Positions 4,820 to 7,481 of a DNA stretch of 7,481 nucleotides are shown in pieces. Positions within the stretch are counted from its first letter, which is position 1. Every line of letters starts with the position of its first letter. Below the pieces are notes generated by a model that worked only from the letters and a program-made list of their open reading frames with translations, searched no databases and was not told the DNA's origin. A program made the translations under genes and the position numbers. The DNA comes from an uncultured Eubacteriales bacterium (GTDB taxonomy: Bacteria > Bacillota > Clostridia > Oscillospirales > Butyricicoccaceae). The stretch is taken from assembly GCA_934636325.1 (NCBI GenBank), contig CAKUAK010000034.1, positions 1 to 7,481 on the forward strand, written 5' to 3'.

Positions 4820-4901
4820 CCGCCACGTCTCCAAACTAAGCGGTTACTTCTTTTAACCAATTAACTGGGGACTGACCGTTCGACCGGCAGCGCCTCTTTG
4901 T
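4807..4901 (-). ncRNA. Antisense RNA to the toxin mRNA 3' end, unit 2 (type I antitoxin candidate)
   Basis: This minus-strand RNA of about 95 nt is predicted to run from A4901 to the T-run opposite the A-run 4807-4812. It is complementary to the last codons, stop and terminator hairpin of the hydrophobic peptide gene. Its 5' module (4894-4867) reads GGCGCTGCCGGTCGAACGGT then CAGTCCCC, nearly repeating the first part of the toxin mRNA leader. The 3' hairpin loop shows TTTGGAGAC, complementary to the toxin mRNA loop, a natural site for first contact between the RNAs. It has no start codon. Overlapping 3' ends with a shared two-way terminator recall TxpA/RatA- and BsrG/SR4-type pairs. Pairing and repression are inferred. 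Confidence 0.66.
4809..4854. terminator. Bidirectional hairpin terminator shared by toxin mRNA and antisense RNA
   Basis: AAAAGAAGTAACCGC (4809-4823) and GCGGTTACTTCTTTT (4840-4854) form a perfect 15-bp stem with a 16-base loop. A T-run follows on the plus strand (TTTT to 4854) and a longer one on the minus strand (opposite 4807-4812). The minus-strand exit is stronger; the plus-strand T-run lies wholly in the stem, so readthrough of the toxin mRNA is likely. The 5' arm also encodes the end of the peptide. Confidence 0.75.
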
Positions 4902-4907
4902 ATCTAT

Positions 4908-4935
4908 ATTATACCAAATCAAAAGTTAATGTCAA
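4908..4935 (-). promoter_or_regulatory. Strong promoter of the antisense RNA (unit 2)
   Basis: On the minus strand a consensus -35 TTGACA (4935-4930), a 16-bp spacer and a consensus -10 TATAAT (4913-4908) make this the best promoter in the window. The unit 2 RNA would start near 4901. Two bases of the -35 (4934-4935) are also the foot of the terminator stem 4934-4967. A stronger promoter for the antisense RNA than for the toxin is what an antitoxin needs. Confidence 0.78.
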
Positions 4936-4969
4936 CCCCGGGCGCGGAACACTCCGCGGCCGGGGTTTT
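4934..4969 (+). terminator. Intrinsic terminator on the plus strand beyond the toxin locus
   Basis: AACCCCGG (4934-4941) pairs with CCGGGGTT (4960-4967). After one G/G mismatch, CGCGGA (4943-4948) pairs with TCCGCG (4953-4958) around the loop ACAC, making 14 pairs in all. TTTT (4966-4969) follows on the plus strand. The only plus-strand gene upstream is the hydrophobic peptide gene, so this would end a longer form of its mRNA. Nothing comparable follows on the minus strand. Confidence 0.7.
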
Positions 4970-4984
4970 CATATCCGCAGCGCA

Positions 4985-5001
4985 CTTGAATGGCATTCAA
5001 G
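4985..5001. repeat. Small inverted repeat between the two terminators
   Basis: CTTGAAT (4985-4991) and ATTCAAG (4995-5001) form a perfect 7-bp inverted repeat with a 3-base loop. It lies between the plus-strand terminator at 4934-4969 and the minus-strand terminator at 5023-5051. No T-run follows, so it is not a terminator on its own. No gene is visible in 4970-5022. Confidence 0.4.
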
Positions 5002-5022
5002 GGCCATCGACCGCCGGGCAAT

Positions 5023-5051
5023 AAAAAAACCCCGGGCGCAAGCGCCCGGGG
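5023..5051 (-). terminator. Intrinsic terminator of the SLH protein gene
   Basis: CCCCGGGCGC (5030-5039) and GCGCCCGGGG (5042-5051) form a perfect 10-bp GC stem with a very short AA loop. On the minus strand it is followed by seven Ts (opposite 5023-5029). It lies 55 bp after the stop codon at 5107 and is a textbook strong terminator for the surface protein transcript. It also insulates the toxin locus from that transcript. Confidence 0.92.
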
Positions 5052-5106
5052 GAAAATACCGTTAAGGGTTTTTATTTGGCCCAACCCGCATCAGCGGTGA
5101 GAATTA

Positions 5107-7481
5107 TTAGTTCTCAAGCAGGGAGAAGGGGCCATATGTGCCGACAACTGTCTTGCCGACCGTCAGCTTGAGGCTGTACTGGCCGGAAGCAGCGGGATTA
5201 TATGTGCCTGTGGCGTTGTTCTCGCCATCGGTCAGTGTGATCTCCTGGTTGTCAGCCTCGGCATAGATACCATCCTGATACTTCAGAGCGGTAACTGTGA
5301 CCTTTTCTGTGCCCTTAGGAGCAACGATCGTGGCTGTGCCGTTGGCAACAGTAATGTTGTACTTGCCGTCGTTGACATTCTCGTCAGGCTTTGTTGTGTC
5401 GGGAGCCGAAACAATGTAAGCATATGTTACGAAGCCGTTCTCCTCAACATAGACAACATAGTCGTTGCGGGCGATCGTGCCGGCCTTACCGTCGTCGGTG
5501 ATGTCATAGACCTTGACATCCTCAGCATAGTAATGCTTATCGGTCTCGCCGTCCAGCTTGAAGAAGCTGTCCTGAGCCGATGTGACCTTCATCCTTGTTG
5601 TCATAGCCTTGACAAGTGTGTACTCTGTCAGGTCGTTGTCGGAGGTCTTGATGATGTAAACGCCCTTAGCAAGATCGCCAACCTTTGTTGTTGTGGACTG
5701 GCCAGCATAGTGATATGTCTCGTCGTCGAAGATGTAGTTCTGAGCTTCGCCGTCAACAAACATTGTGACCCATCTGCCCTTGCTGTTCTCGAAGTTTGTG
5801 CCGTTGTAGTAGGCATAGATGTCGTCGGAAGCGATCTCTGTGTCGAGGACATAGATGTCGGACAGGAGCTTACCGTCGCGTACGAACAGGACATTGCCGT
5901 TAGTAACAGCCTTGTCGATGTTCTTGTAACCTGTGTAGGTCTTGTTGCTGTCTTCATCAACAACATGGAGGACCGTCTTGCTGTTCAGTATGAAGCTGTC
6001 AACAGAATAGCCGGAGAGGCCGGACAGAGCCTGGAGCTTCTGCTTGCCGTTGGCTGTGAATGTGACATTCGTGCCGCCGACAGCCTTTTCATCCTTCAGA
6101 GCCTTCAGAACGATCTCGCCATCCTTGGTCATGGTATAACGATACCAGCCTCCAACACCGGGGAGCGGCTGATTATCATTGGTGATTACTACCCAAGAAC
6201 CGTTCAGCTTAAACTTTGTCTGGTCGTTTTCCTTCTTTGTCTCAAGAGGCAGAACTTCGGTCTTGCCGTCGAGGTACATGACTTCGACAACAGCGGCCTT
6301 GCCGCTCAGCAGGCTGTTCTTGCGGCCTTCGGAATCTGTTACCAGGACATAGCTGTAAGCTGTGTCGGCCTCTTCCTCGACGACGACGCCGATGACATAG
6401 CCATACTGATCAAGGATGACCTTCATCTCGGAATCATAGTCGATGGCATAGAAGTCATTGTTTGCTGTTGTGTCGTTGTCCTTCAGGACCTGGGTCTTGT
6501 TGAGCTTCTCGTCGCCCAGCTTGACATAGCCGTCAGCATAAGCTGTGACCTTGCCTGTCTTGGCCTCGGCCATGACCATGGACTGGATCTCGCCGTTGGC
6601 GACTGTTACCAGAACATAATCATCCTCTTCGTACTCAACAGCTGTGTCGAACTCTTTGTCGATATTTGCAAAATCAGCGCCGTAAATGAAGTCGACCTTG
6701 ACTGTGCCCTTATCGACGTTAGCTACCTGAGCCAGGTATGTGTTGATCTTGATCAGTGTGACGTTTTCATCTTCGTCAACATAGGCTTCGATCATGACGC
6801 CGTTGCCGCCGATGGAAGCGTTGGTATAGCCCTTCTTGACCTGGAAGGTCTTGTCAAGGGTCTTGCCGTCTTCGATGACTGTAGCATTGGCTGTCTTTGT
6901 CAGACCAAGGTCTGTGTAGAGCTTCGAAGACTTAACGGAAGCTGTGTATGTGGCATCAGCCTCGTCATGATATGTCTCGGTCAGCTTTGTATTGGAGTTC
7001 TTGACCCAATAGTGAGCCTTGCGGCCGAAATCATCGGTTGTGTCCTTGGACTTTACGCTGTACAGCTTATAGCCAAGGGTATACTCTTCGTCAAACTTAT
7101 CAACGCTGTTGAAGAGCTTGCCGGAATAGTATGTGCCGAATGTCTCGGAGTAGCTGACTGTCATAACGCCTGTCAGAGCATTGAAGGCATACAGAGCAGC
7201 CTCTTCACGCTTTGTGCCGGCGTCGAAGTTAGCACCCAGGTTGCCGTCGAAGACGCCCTCTGTCAGAGCATACTTAGCGACTTCGATAGACCAGTTGGGG
7301 CCTGTGAACTCGCCGTTGACGCCATAGCCCAGTGCGACCAGCAGCATCTTAGCAAACTGGTTGCCTGTCAGTGTGTCGGTGGGGCCGAAGTTGCCGTTGC
7401 CGTAGCCGCCGATGATGCCCTGGCTTGCGCAATAGGCGATAAAGCCTGCGCTCCAGCGGCCGGATGCTACATCCTTAAAGG
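5107..7481 (-). CDS. SLH-domain cell-surface (S-layer-type) protein, C-terminal 790 residues; N-terminus off the window
   Basis: This is a large secreted surface protein anchored to the cell wall through S-layer homology domains. The reading frame is open to the right edge, so the signal peptide and earlier SLH repeats are missing; the ATG at 7347 is internal. Counting from the first visible residue, 1-42 are most of an SLH repeat (FKDVASGRW, then GGYGNGNFGPTDTLTGNQFA). Residues about 57-105 form another SLH-like repeat ending TKREEAALYAFNAL. About 590 residues of beta-rich, acidic, Tyr/Thr/Val-rich sequence without a domain I can name follow. The C-terminal 85 or so residues (from NDGKYNITVANG) look Ig-like. 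The only cysteine is in the first SLH repeat. Codon use is strongly biased, suggesting high expression. It ends at TAA 5109-5107, with a strong terminator after it. Its ligand or function beyond a surface-layer role is not visible. Confidence 0.9.
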   Translation of the reverse strand, partial: FKDVASGRWSAGFIAYCASQGIIGGYGNGNFGPTDTLTGNQFAKMLLVALGYGVNGEFTGPNWSIEVAKYALTEGVFDGNLGANFDAGTKREEAALYAFNALTGVMTVSYSETFGTYYSGKLFNSVDKFDEEYTLGYKLYSVKSKDTTDDFGRKAHYWVKNSNTKLTETYHDEADATYTASVKSSKLYTDLGLTKTANATVIEDGKTLDKTFQVKKGYTNASIGGNGVMIEAYVDEDENVTLIKINTYLAQVANVDKGTVKVDFIYGADFANIDKEFDTAVEYEEDDYVLVTVANGEIQSMVMAEAKTGKVTAYADGYVKLGDEKLNKTQVLKDNDTTANNDFYAIDYDSEMKVILDQYGYVIGVVVEEEADTAYSYVLVTDSEGRKNSLLSGKAAVVEVMYLDGKTEVLPLETKKENDQTKFKLNGSWVVITNDNQPLPGVGGWYRYTMTKDGEIVLKALKDEKAVGGTNVTFTANGKQKLQALSGLSGYSVDSFILNSKTVLHVVDEDSNKTYTGYKNIDKAVTNGNVLFVRDGKLLSDIYVLDTEIASDDIYAYYNGTNFENSKGRWVTMFVDGEAQNYIFDDETYHYAGQSTTTKVGDLAKGVYIIKTSDNDLTEYTLVKAMTTRMKVTSAQDSFFKLDGETDKHYYAEDVKVYDITDDGKAGTIARNDYVVYVEENGFVTYAYIVSAPDTTKPDENVNDGKYNITVANGTATIVAPKGTEKVTVTALKYQDGIYAEADNQEITLTDGENNATGTYNPAASGQYSLKLTVGKTVVGTYGPFSLLEN

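Noticed and set aside
4633..4894. Direct equivalence to the pAD1 par (Fst) locus
   Set aside because: In par the repeats are direct in the DNA, so the two RNAs are complementary there. Here they are inverted, giving identical RNA 5' ends. The overall logic may be similar, but the architecture differs.
4434..4913. Two similar blocks about 370 bp apart considered as a CRISPR or transposon terminal-repeat pair
   Set aside because: There are only two copies, each with promoter, RNA and terminator, with unequal surroundings and no transposase. Duplicated small-RNA units explain the similarity better.
5628..5966. 112-codon minus-strand frame inside the SLH protein gene
   Set aside because: It is out of frame within a long, strongly biased gene; it is Thr/Ser-rich low complexity with no ribosome site.

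Overview
The window reads as chromosomal DNA from a fairly GC-rich anaerobic Firmicute of the class Clostridia, probably a gut Oscillospiraceae/Ruminococcaceae-type organism. The basis is the gene order rimP-nusA-ylxR-ylxQ-infB, the style of the IF-2 N-terminus, an SLH-domain surface protein of a kind common in that group, and a small holin-like hydrophobic peptide locus. The lineage is inferred from family knowledge; no database search was run. All large genes lie on the minus strand, so the window reads biologically from right to left.

Positions 5107-7481 hold the C-terminal 790 residues of a large, highly expressed-looking S-layer-homology protein. Its N-terminus lies off the right edge, and a strong intrinsic terminator sits at 5023-5051. 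Positions 4330-4970 hold no large gene but are densely packed. They contain a plus-strand gene for a 29-residue hydrophobic peptide (4730-4819) with its own promoter and a structured leader. They also contain two near-identical minus-strand units, each with promoter, short RNA and hairpin terminator. One unit is antisense to the 3' end of the peptide gene. The other, nearer iadA, has lost the peptide gene. The arrangement looks like a type I toxin-antitoxin locus with an extra orphan antisense RNA.

Positions 3132-4301 encode isoaspartyl dipeptidase (iadA), with all metal ligands and catalytic residues present. Next comes the essential transcription/translation operon: a good sigma-A-type promoter (3060-3088), a perfect 12-bp leader hairpin (3005-3032), rimP, nusA, ylxR/rnpM, a YlxQ-type L7Ae protein, and the first 165 codons of infB. 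Together these genes serve 30S maturation (RimP), transcription pausing/termination (NusA), RNA binding and RNase P modulation (YlxR, YlxQ) and translation initiation (IF-2).

The most unusual point in the operon is the nusA-ylxR junction. The last 24 codons of nusA occur a second time 194 bp downstream. The seven nucleotide differences between the copies are all synonymous, and a GC-rich, hairpin-forming block of about 118 bp separates them. This looks like an insertion or recombination that supplied a new nusA 3' end and left the original one behind, unless it is an assembly chimera of two strains.
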